From positions 1 through 64,000 of the forward strand of contig NZ_DATCTU010000008.1 of NCBI RefSeq assembly GCF_036567765.1: a stretch of DNA of 64,000 nucleotides. Reading direction: 5' to 3'. This DNA comes from Pseudobacteroides sp. (lineage in GTDB: Bacteria > Bacillota > Clostridia > Acetivibrionales > DSM-2933). Below, piece by piece: positions 16,966 through 26,941 of this stretch; the first letter of the stretch is position 1; the number at the start of each line of letters is the position of its first letter. A program made the position numbers and the translations under genes. Under the pieces are notes generated by a model. It worked only from the letters and a program-made list of their open reading frames with translations, was not told the origin of the DNA and made no database searches.

Positions 16966-17613
16966 TTACGGAAAAGATATCTGATACTTTAAGTATGATC
17001 TTCTAAAATCGCCACACAAGTCTTTTCTTCTTTCATTAATAACAGGATGGAATTCAAACTCTTTTAATGTTTCATAAAAAGTACCTTCTTCTCCAAATTC
17101 ATCTTTAGATGCTATAGGATAAACTTCAGCTATAAGTTTTTTAACGTTTATTCCTTTTTCTTCAGCAGAAATATAAATATCTGATAAAGCGGTTAATGTA
17201 TCCCTATAATCAAAATTACCATTCTCGATTATTAGTGCAACAAATCCCTTTTTTGCATTTATAAATTCTCCTACCTGTAATTTCTCAGCTACAAAATAAG
17301 CATAAGTAAACAAATAACTCATAACAACGTTATTACTTTGTATCTGTTTTCTAACATATTCTCTTTGGGCATCACTATTGTCAATATATAGCACACATAA
17401 TTTATCAATTAGCTCAATAATACACTCAAAACTACTTGAAAGTCTCTGCTTTTCTAAATATTCATTTACCTCTTTTTTAAACATATCAAAGCAATAATCT
17501 TCAGAACCTAACATACTAGATTTCTTTTCAACATATTCGCTTACACCATCATACCATGCCGAATAATGCTTATGGTAAGATTCAAGCTGTTTAACAATCT
17601 CAATAATATCCAT
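16966..17613 (-). CDS. Unknown soluble helical protein, 215 aa
   Basis: A largely helical cytoplasmic protein with no signal peptide, no membrane segment and no motif that I recognise. It looks like the immunity- or adaptor-type proteins often seen as lone accessory genes, but that is only a resemblance. Repeat H follows its stop and repeat I precedes its start. Confidence 0.6.
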   Translation of the reverse strand: MDIIEIVKQLESYHKHYSAWYDGVSEYVEKKSSMLGSEDYCFDMFKKEVNEYLEKQRLSSSFECIIELIDKLCVLYIDNSDAQREYVRKQIQSNNVVMSYLFTYAYFVAEKLQVGEFINAKKGFVALIIENGNFDYRDTLTALSDIYISAEEKGINVKKLIAEVYPIASKDEFGEEGTFYETLKEFEFHPVINERRKDLCGDFRRSYLKYQISFP

Positions 17614-17641
17614 ACTTACTTATCACTCCAAAATATAAATC

Positions 17642-17715
17642 TACAAAGCCTTTCTTTAAAACTTGCACCCATGGATGGGTGCATTTTCCGCCGCATTTCC
17701 AGAGAACATCCCATA
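17642..17715. repeat. Palindromic intergenic repeat, copy I (partial)
   Basis: It begins CTACAAAGCCTTTCT and has a perfect hairpin TGCACCCATGGATGGGTGCA (17664-17683, loop TGGA). After ~30 more bases the similarity to other copies stops, so only the left end remains. This is the last copy before the exopolysaccharide region. Confidence 0.7.
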
Positions 17716-17827
17716 TCTGTAATAATTACGCCTATGCAAAAAGGCCTGATGCAATACCGTAAAAACTTTCGTATATGCAGCTATGAATTTACTCGTAATA
17801 AAACAACTATATTCATAGAATATTTTA

Positions 17828-18034
17828 TCAGATTATATACATATAAGTCCAATTATTTAAATAAAAAAGGACTCTCAATGAGGATCCCGTTATAAATCGA
17901 GCTGCATCGCTTAATAAAAACGCGACATCGTTATCTAATACACCTTTAAAGCTACAATAGTCAGATTCACCCATTGTTACAGCAATGCTTGGTATGGCAG
18001 TTATGGAAATGATACTGCTGGCACTATTACATGC
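17828..18034 (-). pseudogene. Possible short-chain dehydrogenase tail
   Basis: A 68-codon open frame without a start codon reads DNDVAFLLSDAARFITGSS, close to the C-terminal cofactor-loop pattern of short-chain dehydrogenases (VAFLxSDxAxxITGQ). Neither the Rossmann half nor the catalytic Tyr-x3-Lys is present. It may be a remnant of a lost gene; the stretch from 17716 to 18102 holds nothing else that I can see. Confidence 0.3.
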
Positions 18035-18102
18035 TTACCTCTAAAGTGATGTGATTTTCCTGATCAAGCTTATCTGAATTTCCTTCAACAAATACTACAC
18101 AA

Positions 18103-18552
18103 TTATGTATTTTTTCTGTTTTTCATCTTAGAAGCACACCAATATATTACTATTCCTAAAAAAGCCCCTGTACTATCAATAACTACATCGGTTACTTGTG
18201 TACTTCTGCCCGGCACATACATCTGGTGTATTTCATCCGATGCTGCGTAAACAATACAAATTAACTGTGCTAACAAGAAACTCATGTGCCGATTGGTTCC
18301 ACTGCGTCTCAATGCATTAAATACAAGTACTCCCAGAATTAAATATGCAATAAAATGGGCATTCTTGCGTACTAGATGATTTAAACTTTCCAGATTAATG
18401 TCTAAATTGGAATCAACTTTCTTAACAACATTATCAATTATCTCTGTTATACCTGTGCTTAATTGGTTGGATTGCTCGGCAACCTGGGACGAGAGGTTAA
18501 AAATAAGCAGCATCCAAAGAAACACAGATATCCAGGAAAGAATTTTTCTCAT
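18103..18552 (-). CDS. VanZ-family membrane protein
   Basis: The 149-residue protein has four membrane segments and the VanZ hallmarks: NLSSQ near the N-terminus, RKNAHFIAYLILG (residues ~62-74) and SDEIHQMYVPGR (~105-116). VanZ-like proteins change envelope properties and can give low teicoplanin resistance; the mechanism is not known. It lies 44 bases after the exopolysaccharide operon on the same strand and may be its last gene. Confidence 0.85.
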   Translation of the reverse strand: MRKILSWISVFLWMLLIFNLSSQVAEQSNQLSTGITEIIDNVVKKVDSNLDINLESLNHLVRKNAHFIAYLILGVLVFNALRRSGTNRHMSFLLAQLICIVYAASDEIHQMYVPGRSTQVTDVVIDSTGAFLGIVIYWCASKMKNRKNT

Positions 18553-18596
18553 CTACTAGTGTCCTTTCATATAGTGACCTTTTATTGAGGGTGGTT

Positions 18597-19769
18597 TTAT
18601 ATGAGTCCCCTTATACGCTTCAAAATATAAATTACAAGCCTTCTAATTCTTTTTATAAAACCATAATGTGTATATTTTTTTGTTATATAATTGAAACCGT
18701 GATGCAGATAATCGCTCCAGAATTCAGCCCTTTGAGGATTAATAGGTGTTGGGGAGTGAAGATTGTTCTGCCTTGATGCACAATCATTAATATTGCTTTT
18801 AATATATTCCATACAATCCGCTGATTCTAAAAAAACTTCTTTGCCTTTATTTGTATTAATTAATATAGCTGAAACTCCCAGCTTATCATAGAACTTTGGA
18901 AAGTATTTTTCTACTCCCCAATAATCAGCAATTGTTATGTCTGCAGGTCTTGCAATGCATGCGTATTTGCAGTTATAGCAAGAAGGTCTTAGACATAAAT
19001 CAGAATAAAACAACTCTTTATGTGCTTGTGACAACCTTGAAGTATAATCATTTCTTCCATTTTCAAATACAGCTTCTTCAGTATGCCCCCAACCATTTAC
19101 CTTTGAACGAAAGAAATATTGTTTTATCTTGCTTCTATTTTTCTTTTCCAGGTAAAAAATATAATCTTTGAAAATATTGGGACTTGGCACTCCATGGCAT
19201 ATGAGATCTACAGTTATTAGTTTTTTGGTATCTACATGGGCATTTTTTAAATAACTTATTAGTCCGGCTGCCTGGCATCCTGTTCCTGTAAATAAAACAA
19301 TTCTATCATTTGTTAAGTCTTCCTTTATATCAATGAATGCATTATTTAAGTCACTTTGAACATACTTGGAACCCCTTAACTCATCTCGTTCTTTTGTGGT
19401 TTGAGCTCTTTTATGAACGACTCGAAAGCTTTCATCATAAGCTGCCCCGTAAACCACACCGTTTTTTAATAGGATATGATCAGATATTGCGGTAAATGCC
19501 CCCCCGGATGAACTTTTTTTTCTGACATCATCATCTTTATGTTTGGCAGCGTAGACTTCCGGCACTCTAATGCTATCAGCTGTATAGTTTTTATTCTGAA
19601 AAGCACAAATCCTTTTGCAAAGTCCACAGCTAATACATTGCTCGTGATTTATATCAGGATATAAAAACCCTTCTTCATCTGCAATCATGTTTATGGATTG
19701 TACAGGACATATACACTTACAAGCTGTGCATCCACAACAAACTTTTTTATTATCATATACAGTCTGCAT
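18597..19769 (-). CDS. FrhB-like iron-sulfur protein of exopolysaccharide cluster
   Basis: The N-terminal ~60 residues hold two 4Fe-4S ferredoxin motifs (CCGCTACKCICP and CISCGLCKRICAF). The rest is the coenzyme F420 hydrogenase/dehydrogenase beta-subunit (FrhB/FdhB) domain, with GTGCQAAGL and DLICHGVPSP. Such proteins are frequent in polysaccharide clusters next to pyruvyl transferases and flippases and are thought to do redox work on a glycan precursor; the reaction is unknown. Confidence 0.85.
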   Translation of the reverse strand: MQTVYDNKKVCCGCTACKCICPVQSINMIADEEGFLYPDINHEQCISCGLCKRICAFQNKNYTADSIRVPEVYAAKHKDDDVRKKSSSGGAFTAISDHILLKNGVVYGAAYDESFRVVHKRAQTTKERDELRGSKYVQSDLNNAFIDIKEDLTNDRIVLFTGTGCQAAGLISYLKNAHVDTKKLITVDLICHGVPSPNIFKDYIFYLEKKNRSKIKQYFFRSKVNGWGHTEEAVFENGRNDYTSRLSQAHKELFYSDLCLRPSCYNCKYACIARPADITIADYWGVEKYFPKFYDKLGVSAILINTNKGKEVFLESADCMEYIKSNINDCASRQNNLHSPTPINPQRAEFWSDYLHHGFNYITKKYTHYGFIKRIRRLVIYILKRIRGLI

Positions 19770-19819
19770 TATTACAACACCTTTTCCTATATTTTTACAA
19801 CTTTCTACTTAATAATACC

Positions 19820-21328
19820 TTACTTTACAAGTAGCTTGAACCGTGATAAAACATTATTAACTTCCTTCTTGTCAAACAAAAAACCAGTAAAACCAACTAC
19901 AATAAATGAATAAAGCATTACATTACATGATAATACAAACCATGTTAGATAATTGCTTATATAATAATTTATAACGACAAAAGGAAGTATAATTAAGTCT
20001 ACTGAAAGAAAAATTCTAATTATCCTGTAAACAGTTGATTTTACAGGTAAATTTGTCAATTTTCTTGGTATATAAATGACAAGATCTATTACTCTGTACA
20101 AATTTGATAATATGGAAGCAGATAAAACACCATATATTCCAAGTACAGGTGTTAATACCAAACCTACAATTACAATAATTAGTGCTTGAATGGTTGATTG
20201 CATTCTGGTTTCCTTAAACATTCCAGATGCAATAACCAGCATTCCTTGAGGGGTTTTGATATTGTACAACAATCCGTTAAGTACAAATAAAAAGCCTATG
20301 ACAGGCAAGTTATAATTTATATCTTTAATACCTGACGTATAGATTTTAATAAACGGTATAATAGTAACAAAAGCGACTGAATAAAATATAGATAAAAGTC
20401 CGTAATAAAGAAATTCAAATTCTCCATATGTTTTCTGCAAGGTTGCCTTCTCACCTTTAGCGATAACATCACCGAAGGAGGCGGATACACCGTTTACAAA
20501 AATACTCAATAATCCATTCAGTGAGGCTGCCACCATGAAATAAATACTATAAACACTAACAATTTTTAGATCATTTGCCATAATTGTCAGTATGACAACA
20601 GGAGCACCCGTCTGCACAGCACCCAGTATTTGCAGGTATAATGCATCCCATCTTTTATCTAGACATTGGAAGTTGGGTGTTTCATTAAATAATAAATATC
20701 TATACTTTCTTTTTACATAGATCATTAAAATAAATGATCTTAAAAAAATTGAAAGAAGGGCAACAAAACGTTGTACCACTATGTTTATACCCATTATTGC
20801 CATAACGACAACTATTATTGTATTAACTATAATATATACGATTGAAGCTGCAGATATAACATAAGTCTTTTGGTCTGCAGTGAGTAAAACTCTATACTTG
20901 GCAAGGGTAAAGAACTCCAGAGCTCCGTTAATGCCAAAAATTAAAACCAATAACGCAATATCTATTTGAGAAATTTTGTTTGACTTTACCATAACTGGAT
21001 ATATTATAGCCAAACCGATTGTTAAAGATATAAAAATGTATCCCGATTGTATATAGAATTTCTTTGCAGCAGCCACAACTCCGTTGATAGCTTTGTGATC
21101 ATTCTCTGCCAAAGGCTTGTATAAAGCGTAAATGGCAGCACCTGAAAGTCCTGCTTCTACAAGGTTAAAATAAACAACAAACTGATTTATTGAGGAAACC
21201 AAGCCGTTTATCTCCGACCCATAAAACATTAGCATAACTCTAGGGATGATAAGCCCTGCAATCATAACGATTATTTGATAAAAGGCCGTTGATATTGAAT
21301 TATAGAAAAAATATTTAGTCCTATTCAT
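19820..21328 (-). CDS. Polysaccharide flippase (Wzx/MATE-like)
   Basis: The 502-residue protein has about 12-14 membrane segments and the layout of the polysaccharide transporter family (N-terminal NSISTAFYQIIVMIAGLIIP, then GLSGAAIYALYKPLAEN). It should flip the lipid-linked repeat unit to the outer face of the membrane. It starts a few bases inside the upstream pyruvyl transferase gene, so the two are coupled. Confidence 0.88.
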   Translation of the reverse strand: MNRTKYFFYNSISTAFYQIIVMIAGLIIPRVMLMFYGSEINGLVSSINQFVVYFNLVEAGLSGAAIYALYKPLAENDHKAINGVVAAAKKFYIQSGYIFISLTIGLAIIYPVMVKSNKISQIDIALLVLIFGINGALEFFTLAKYRVLLTADQKTYVISAASIVYIIVNTIIVVVMAIMGINIVVQRFVALLSIFLRSFILMIYVKRKYRYLLFNETPNFQCLDKRWDALYLQILGAVQTGAPVVILTIMANDLKIVSVYSIYFMVAASLNGLLSIFVNGVSASFGDVIAKGEKATLQKTYGEFEFLYYGLLSIFYSVAFVTIIPFIKIYTSGIKDINYNLPVIGFLFVLNGLLYNIKTPQGMLVIASGMFKETRMQSTIQALIIVIVGLVLTPVLGIYGVLSASILSNLYRVIDLVIYIPRKLTNLPVKSTVYRIIRIFLSVDLIILPFVVINYYISNYLTWFVLSCNVMLYSFIVVGFTGFLFDKKEVNNVLSRFKLLVK

Positions 21329-22412
21329 TGTTTATATTCATTGCCTTCTTAATAAAATCTATAGACTTTTTCTTTTCAATGTTAAGTAGCTCATTAACTT
21401 TTTCGTATTGTATTACAGGATCATAATTGAAATTATTTGTATCACTTATTAGTCTGTCGGTTAATCCCAATTTTGAAAGAAGCTCAACCATTCTAGAGGG
21501 CTTTGTTTTATTAGGTATGGTATAAAAAGGTTTTTTATAAATCAACGAAAATACAGTTCCATGAAATGAATCTGTTACTACAAACTCAGCTGAACTTATT
21601 AATCCTAGAAATTCACTAGGACCTGCATTTCTAACAATTTTATGATGCTTTTTACTAAAGGGCTTAAAATTCTTTGTTGAAACCTCCAATATATTCAAGC
21701 CGGTCATCTTCGAAACCTTGTAAGCTATTTCATAAGTTTCATTATGGCCGGATATAGAATATAAAAGTAAGTATTTACCATGATTCTTGTTAATTTTGAT
21801 GTTATCCCATTCTTTTATATCTAAAAGAAGAGTTGGATCTAAAACTACTTCTACACGCTTATCAGTTAAAGCTGATATTATCTGATGTGCACTATTTTCT
21901 CGAACGCTTATATCGTCCAACTTTTTTATTAGAGCTTTTAATTGGTAATTTTCCTCTTTTGTTAATGAAGATATGCCAATACTGGCCCCATAGGAGATTT
22001 TTTTGCAGTTCTTGCCTGCCATGAAATCTCCAAAATAAACCCCGTCATAACCACCGGTTATCCTTGGATTCCATATTTGGTCACTGCCTGCAAAAACATA
22101 ATCACTATCTATAGCAAATTCTTTTGCTAAATATTTAAATTGCGAGGGTGACAATTTATAATATCGATTCTGAAAACGCTTAAATTTTTTGTACCTTAGC
22201 CATGTTGGTAAAACATTATATAAAGATAGTATGAAGCCTTTTAGTGAATGTGTATTTAAAAGTTTGTACTCTCCAGTCAGAGCTTTTGGTCTATAGTCCA
22301 ATATTTCTACATCTACTAAAAATTTTTCCAATGTTTTTTGCAATGCAAACGCTTGTAAGTTGGCTCCAAAGTTTGGTACACAGTGAAATGTAACAATTAA
22401 TGACTTGCTCAA
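21321..22412 (-). CDS. Polysaccharide pyruvyl transferase
   Basis: The protein belongs to the CsaB/WcaK family that transfers pyruvate from PEP onto a sugar as a ketal. FHCVPNFGANLQAFAL at the N-terminus, AGSDQIWNPR (about residue 115) and VTDSFHGTVFSLIYKKPF (about 280) are the family's conserved blocks. I choose the TTG at 22412, seven bases after GGGTG; an upstream TTG at 22430 has no ribosome site. It would decorate the polymer with acidic pyruvate. Confidence 0.85.
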   Translation of the reverse strand: MSKSLIVTFHCVPNFGANLQAFALQKTLEKFLVDVEILDYRPKALTGEYKLLNTHSLKGFILSLYNVLPTWLRYKKFKRFQNRYYKLSPSQFKYLAKEFAIDSDYVFAGSDQIWNPRITGGYDGVYFGDFMAGKNCKKISYGASIGISSLTKEENYQLKALIKKLDDISVRENSAHQIISALTDKRVEVVLDPTLLLDIKEWDNIKINKNHGKYLLLYSISGHNETYEIAYKVSKMTGLNILEVSTKNFKPFSKKHHKIVRNAGPSEFLGLISSAEFVVTDSFHGTVFSLIYKKPFYTIPNKTKPSRMVELLSKLGLTDRLISDTNNFNYDPVIQYEKVNELLNIEKKKSIDFIKKAMNINNE

Positions 22413-22416
22413 AATA

Positions 22417-23376
22417 TCACACCCTAACAAATTTGTACTTAATATTAAAGAGAAAGTAATATAATTTAGGATTAAATGTTAAAATCAAAAGGTAGAGCTT
22501 TTTAGTTAATTTATAGGACTTACTGAAAATTACATAAGTTAATATATTTTTTGCATTTAACCGGATCCTTGAATCGCATTCTTTTGAGTGGTTTGGGTCT
22601 TTTGCACCTAAAGTCGCCAATTCAAACAAAAATTTGACCTTCATATCGGTGATTATACTAGCAGTATAATTGTCGCCAACCTTTGTAAGTTGTTTGAAAA
22701 TCTCTGGAATTTTCAAGCAGGACAGTTTTTTTTCATTAAGGGTATTATGTGTAATACTGCCTTCCCTGTAATGATAAAGGGGTTTTGTGTTGATTACAAT
22801 TTTCTCCGATTTATCAATTAAGCGATACTGATACTCTAAATCCTCCCAATAATGGATGCTTTCGTTTAAATAAAGTCCGTCTATTATAGATCTTTTATAT
22901 ACACACATCCACAATGAGGTTGAGAATTGAAATTTGAGCAAAAGTTCCTTTGCCTCTTCTGATGAGTAAATGGATTTGTCTAGTGGTATGCCAATATTTT
23001 TAATATCTCTGTCATTTCTAAAATATGAATTACTTACAACAATATCTGAACTACTAGTTTGAACCAACCCAATCAGAATATCATAGGTGTTTTCTTCCAG
23101 CCAGTCATCGCTATCTACAAATGTTATATAATCACCTTTAGCAATATCTATACCAAGGTTTCTGGAAGCTGAAACTCCAGCATTTTCTCTATGTATAACA
23201 ATTACCCTTCCATCTGTATTTGCAAAATAATCACAAATTTCACCGGACTTATCCTGCGAACCGTCATCAACTAAAATCAACTCCAATTGTTTATAGGTTT
23301 GCCCTAATATAGATTCAATACACTTTTTTAGATGTTTCTCAGTATTATAAACCGGAACAATTACTGAAAGCAGCAT
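22417..23376 (-). CDS. Family 2 glycosyltransferase
   Basis: The GT-A domain begins at once: LSVIVPVYNTEKHLKKCIES, ELILVDDGSQDKSGEI, and the metal-binding VDSDDWLEE near residue 93. The C-terminal ~120 residues are helical. The chosen ATG overlaps the stop of the upstream polymerase gene by one base (TAATG), so translation is coupled; 28 further in-frame codons upstream lie inside that gene. It transfers one sugar of the repeat unit. Confidence 0.88.
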   Translation of the reverse strand: MLLSVIVPVYNTEKHLKKCIESILGQTYKQLELILVDDGSQDKSGEICDYFANTDGRVIVIHRENAGVSASRNLGIDIAKGDYITFVDSDDWLEENTYDILIGLVQTSSSDIVVSNSYFRNDRDIKNIGIPLDKSIYSSEEAKELLLKFQFSTSLWMCVYKRSIIDGLYLNESIHYWEDLEYQYRLIDKSEKIVINTKPLYHYREGSITHNTLNEKKLSCLKIPEIFKQLTKVGDNYTASIITDMKVKFLFELATLGAKDPNHSKECDSRIRLNAKNILTYVIFSKSYKLTKKLYLLILTFNPKLYYFLFNIKYKFVRV

Positions 23377-24632
23377 TATGTACTTAGCCCCCTTTTTGGA
23401 GATATGCTTTGTGTAGTTTGATGGGACTTGGAAGCAATACCGCCATTTACAAATTGCCACATCCAGAAAGTAACAATAAGCATAAAGTATGTGGGATATA
23501 TAATAAGATGACTAAACATGGACATAACTAAAAAAATTGTAAGGGATGCAGAAAAAGCACCGGCACATTTACTCTTTGTCTTTATAAGAAAAATATTGTA
23601 TTTTATAATATTAAATATCATAGCTAAATAAAGAGACAGACCGAGTATGCCATAATCATACAACACCTCTAAAAAGTCATTATGAGCAGAAAGCTCAACA
23701 CTACTGGTGAGTTCGACTCCATTAAAACCCTTTCCAATTATCAAAGATTTTATATCAAATGTGCGTATTTCATTCCATACTACCTGATAAATCGTATCTC
23801 TGCCTGAACCGCCATCAGTTTCAAGCCTTTGAAATCTTAACATAATATCCATATTGTATTTTTCAAGAATAAAGTTATACATGTATATACTTATAAGCAA
23901 GACTAGAAACACTGAACTTATCAGATAAAATCTTTTTGTGATTTTTTTATTGCTTACAAAATAATCGACTATAAAATATACAAAAAGCGAGCCGATAAGT
24001 GCAAGAAAAGCAGTTCGCTTAAGAGAAAGAAAAGTCGTAAATGAGATAAGCAATATACATATATTTCTGATTGAAGCGGTTTCAAGCATCATAATAAATG
24101 GCAAGAAAAGTAATACATAATAAATTGAACCGGCCATAGAAGGAGTTACAATATTATGACTTTTTATATTTATTGCATATTGTAAGTACAAAATAAAAAT
24201 AACACAGAAAAATATTAGATGTGTTCTGCTGACGAATTTATCATCATTATTTTTTCTAAATGCTACAAAACTAATAATTAAAACACTCCACCAAAATGAC
24301 TGAATTGTTATAGGTATCAAAATATTATGTTGTTGAGTATTATAATTCATTAGTGTTGAAATTGCAGAAAAAAATGCAAATCCTGTAGCTGTCCAAATAA
24401 CAGCCGGGAGTTTGAGTTTATTTAGTAGACTACTCTGCACACTAAAAAAAGCTATTAACAACATTAAAAACATGATTGCATTGCTATACTCTATATTAAA
24501 TGATATCGAACTCATGCCGTATATAGATAGCATATATGACACAAATAAATATAAAAGTGAACTAATCAGCAGTACAAACATTGACTTTTGACCTTTTATA
24601 TCCGATCTTATTTTTCTAATATCCTTTTTCAT
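23376..24632 (-). CDS. O-antigen polymerase/ligase-like membrane protein (Wzy)
   Basis: It has about 11-12 membrane segments and, before the last ones, a long outside loop containing GSGRDTIYQVVWNEI and the typical SAHNDFLEVLYDYG (His plus Asn/Asp) motif of the Wzy/WaaL family. It should join repeat units into a chain. The start at 24632 is set by AGGAG six bases upstream; an earlier in-frame start has none. Confidence 0.85.
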   Translation of the reverse strand: MKKDIRKIRSDIKGQKSMFVLLISSLLYLFVSYMLSIYGMSSISFNIEYSNAIMFLMLLIAFFSVQSSLLNKLKLPAVIWTATGFAFFSAISTLMNYNTQQHNILIPITIQSFWWSVLIISFVAFRKNNDDKFVSRTHLIFFCVIFILYLQYAINIKSHNIVTPSMAGSIYYVLLFLPFIMMLETASIRNICILLISFTTFLSLKRTAFLALIGSLFVYFIVDYFVSNKKITKRFYLISSVFLVLLISIYMYNFILEKYNMDIMLRFQRLETDGGSGRDTIYQVVWNEIRTFDIKSLIIGKGFNGVELTSSVELSAHNDFLEVLYDYGILGLSLYLAMIFNIIKYNIFLIKTKSKCAGAFSASLTIFLVMSMFSHLIIYPTYFMLIVTFWMWQFVNGGIASKSHQTTQSISPKRGLST

Positions 24633-24672
24633 TTTGTACTCCTTTTTTACCTTGGATAAAATAAAAAACAAT

Positions 24673-25686
24673 TCATAAATACCTTAATTCTTTTCTTACA
24701 TACTCAAGTGACAACAGTTTTTCTTTTATCTTCTCAATACCCAGTCTTTCTACGTTATCAGAATTGTATTCTTCATTAAAAGATAGCTTTTGATCTCCAT
24801 CTACAAAGTATTTATCATAGTATAGATCTCTTTTATCAGCAGGCACCCTGAAAAAGTCTTCCATATCTTCTGCTACAGCAAACTCTTCTTTTGTGAGAAG
24901 TGTTTCATATACCTTTTCTCCATGTCTGGTGCCTATAATTTTTATTTCATTATCCGCATTAAATAGCTCTTTAATAGCCTGGGCCAAATCCCCAATAGTA
25001 GCTGACGGCGATTTTTGAACCATAATATCTCCTGCATGAGCATTTTTGAATGCAAAGACAACAAGTTCTACAGCTTCTTCTAGGCTCATTAAAAATCGTG
25101 TCATGTTTGGGTCTGTCACTGTTAAAGGGTGCCCGCTCTTAATCTGCTCAATAAAAAGGGGAATGACTGAACCTCTTGAAGCCATTACATTTCCATATCT
25201 GGTACCGCAAATAAGTGTTTTTCTGGAATCAACAATCTTAGACTTTGCTACAAACACTTTCTCCATCATTGCTTTGGATATTCCCATTGCATTTATTGGG
25301 TATGCACTTTTGTCGGTTGACAGACATATTACTTTTTTCACTCCATTTTCAATTGCAGCTGTTAGGACGTTATCTGTCCCTAGGATATTTGTTTTTACAG
25401 CTTCAAGAGGAAAGAACTCGCATGATGGCACCTGTTTTAAGGCTGCAGCATGAAAAATATAGTCCACCCCATAAATTGCGTTTTTTACGCTGGCTAAGTC
25501 GCGCACATCCCCTATATAAAACTTCAGCTTATCATTTTTATATTTTTTTCTCATATCATCCTGCTTTTTTTCATCCCTGGAAAAAATGCGGATTTCTTTT
25601 ATATCCATACTTAAAAACTTTTTCATGACAGCATTTCCAAAAGAACCAGTGCCGCCTGTTATTAAAAGTGTTTTTTCTTTAAACAT
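24673..25686 (-). CDS. UDP-GlcNAc 4,6-dehydratase/5-epimerase, CapE/FnlA type
   Basis: An extended SDR enzyme: LLITGGTGSFGNAVMKKF is the NAD-binding loop, AALKQVPSCEFFPLEAVKTN a family signature, and CLSTDKSAYPINAMGISKAM holds the active-site region. Similarity is closest to CapE/FnlA, which makes a UDP-keto-deoxy-hexosamine towards L-FucNAc-type sugars. The start ATG (25686) follows GAGGTGTGGT. The usual partners CapF and CapG are not nearby, so the product may be used in another way or finished elsewhere. Confidence 0.85.
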   Translation of the reverse strand: MFKEKTLLITGGTGSFGNAVMKKFLSMDIKEIRIFSRDEKKQDDMRKKYKNDKLKFYIGDVRDLASVKNAIYGVDYIFHAAALKQVPSCEFFPLEAVKTNILGTDNVLTAAIENGVKKVICLSTDKSAYPINAMGISKAMMEKVFVAKSKIVDSRKTLICGTRYGNVMASRGSVIPLFIEQIKSGHPLTVTDPNMTRFLMSLEEAVELVVFAFKNAHAGDIMVQKSPSATIGDLAQAIKELFNADNEIKIIGTRHGEKVYETLLTKEEFAVAEDMEDFFRVPADKRDLYYDKYFVDGDQKLSFNEEYNSDNVERLGIEKIKEKLLSLEYVRKELRYL

Positions 25687-25754
25687 ACCACACCTCATAA
25701 ACCACAAAACTATATATCAAAATTTATTTAATCGTTTACATATTGAAATCACAA

Positions 25755-26939
25755 TTAAAATAATTTGTTTATTAATTCAATAATTTTTGCGGCTTGACAT
25801 ATATTGTTTTTTTTATTTAAAACAAATTCCTTTGCTCGTATGCCCTTTTCATGTAATTCATCTTTTGAAATAGATAGTATTTCTCTTAATCTTTTAGCCA
25901 TTCCTACAACAGTTTCATCTTCAAAAGTATATATATAGTCCAGATATTCACCCGGCATCCCCGGAAGAAATGTTGTAAGAACCGGGGTTCCTGATGCCAT
26001 GTACTCCATGTTTTTTGAAGGGAATGAATATTTTGTAAACTCTTCTTTTGATGGTCTCGGATTAATAAGCAAAGTTGCTTTTGTTTCTTCTTCAACAATT
26101 ATTTTATTTGGTACAACTCCTAAATATCTTATAGAACTAATTTTTTTACTTAATTCTATTAACTCTTCATCATAATCTCCGCTACCATATATATGAAGCT
26201 CCGCATTTAAACAATTGGCTTCAATAAAGGCTTTAACAAGAGTTTCTATACCATAAGCCTTTTGTGTCATTCCAGCATATATACATACCATTTTATTGTA
26301 TTTCTTTTCTTTTATATTTGTTACATTTTTCATTTTATAATCTACTTGTCCCTCAATAACAACAAATGGCTTATTATTCTTATTTATTAAACTATTCATT
26401 TGATCTGTAAGGAATATATACGAATTAAAATTTTTAATTATAAAGTTATTTATCCTTGTAACAAATGAGCTTGGTTTACTTACAATTAGTCCAGGAACAT
26501 CAGTAACTATGCCAATAATTTTTGTATTTGATAGTTTTGATGCTATTACACACCCAATAGCCAAAGAAATATTTAATACATCGCAAATAATAACGTTTTT
26601 ATCCTTTGGATTTTTAAGCTTAATACATCTGTATGCTATGCCAATACATGAGCATAGATTTTTAATCAAAGGCAAATTGAAAAGTGAAGTGTAATAGTAC
26701 TTTATATCATTTATTATTTCTACTTTTCCTTTTAAGAATCTTTTGGGATAATTTTGCAGCGTTATAGGCACTCCGGATAAAACATCAATTTTAAGATTTT
26801 TTATATTGGAAAGTCCCTCTACCATAAGCCTGTGATATTTTTGAACCTGCTGGCCAGGAGCCTTCTTAGCATTTGAAAATAGCTCAAAAAATTGTTTCTC
26901 AGAGCACAGGCTGGAGACATAAATAATATGCAATGCCAT
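25755..26939 (-). CDS. GT-B fold glycosyltransferase (family 4-like)
   Basis: The 394-residue protein has a GT-B layout. The C-terminal donor domain includes VCIYAGMTQKAYGIETLVKA, LHIYGSGDYDEEL and the LLINPRPSKEEFTKYSFPSK / EYMASGTPVL pair that contacts the nucleotide sugar. GAGG precedes the ATG. It is cytoplasmic or membrane-associated and adds one sugar to the lipid-linked repeat unit. Confidence 0.85.
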   Translation of the reverse strand: MALHIIYVSSLCSEKQFFELFSNAKKAPGQQVQKYHRLMVEGLSNIKNLKIDVLSGVPITLQNYPKRFLKGKVEIINDIKYYYTSLFNLPLIKNLCSCIGIAYRCIKLKNPKDKNVIICDVLNISLAIGCVIASKLSNTKIIGIVTDVPGLIVSKPSSFVTRINNFIIKNFNSYIFLTDQMNSLINKNNKPFVVIEGQVDYKMKNVTNIKEKKYNKMVCIYAGMTQKAYGIETLVKAFIEANCLNAELHIYGSGDYDEELIELSKKISSIRYLGVVPNKIIVEEETKATLLINPRPSKEEFTKYSFPSKNMEYMASGTPVLTTFLPGMPGEYLDYIYTFEDETVVGMAKRLREILSISKDELHEKGIRAKEFVLNKKNNICQAAKIIELINKLF

Positions 26940-26941
26940 AA

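Noticed and set aside
7755..17715. A standard integron with canonical attC sites
   Set aside because: The position and folding of repeats fit, but the invariant GTT/AAC cores are not kept in most copies, and no integrase is present, so a standard integron cannot be claimed.
7755..17715. Repeats as a CRISPR array
   Set aside because: Copies are 100-300 bases, imperfect and separated by whole genes; there are no short direct repeats with unique spacers and no cas genes.
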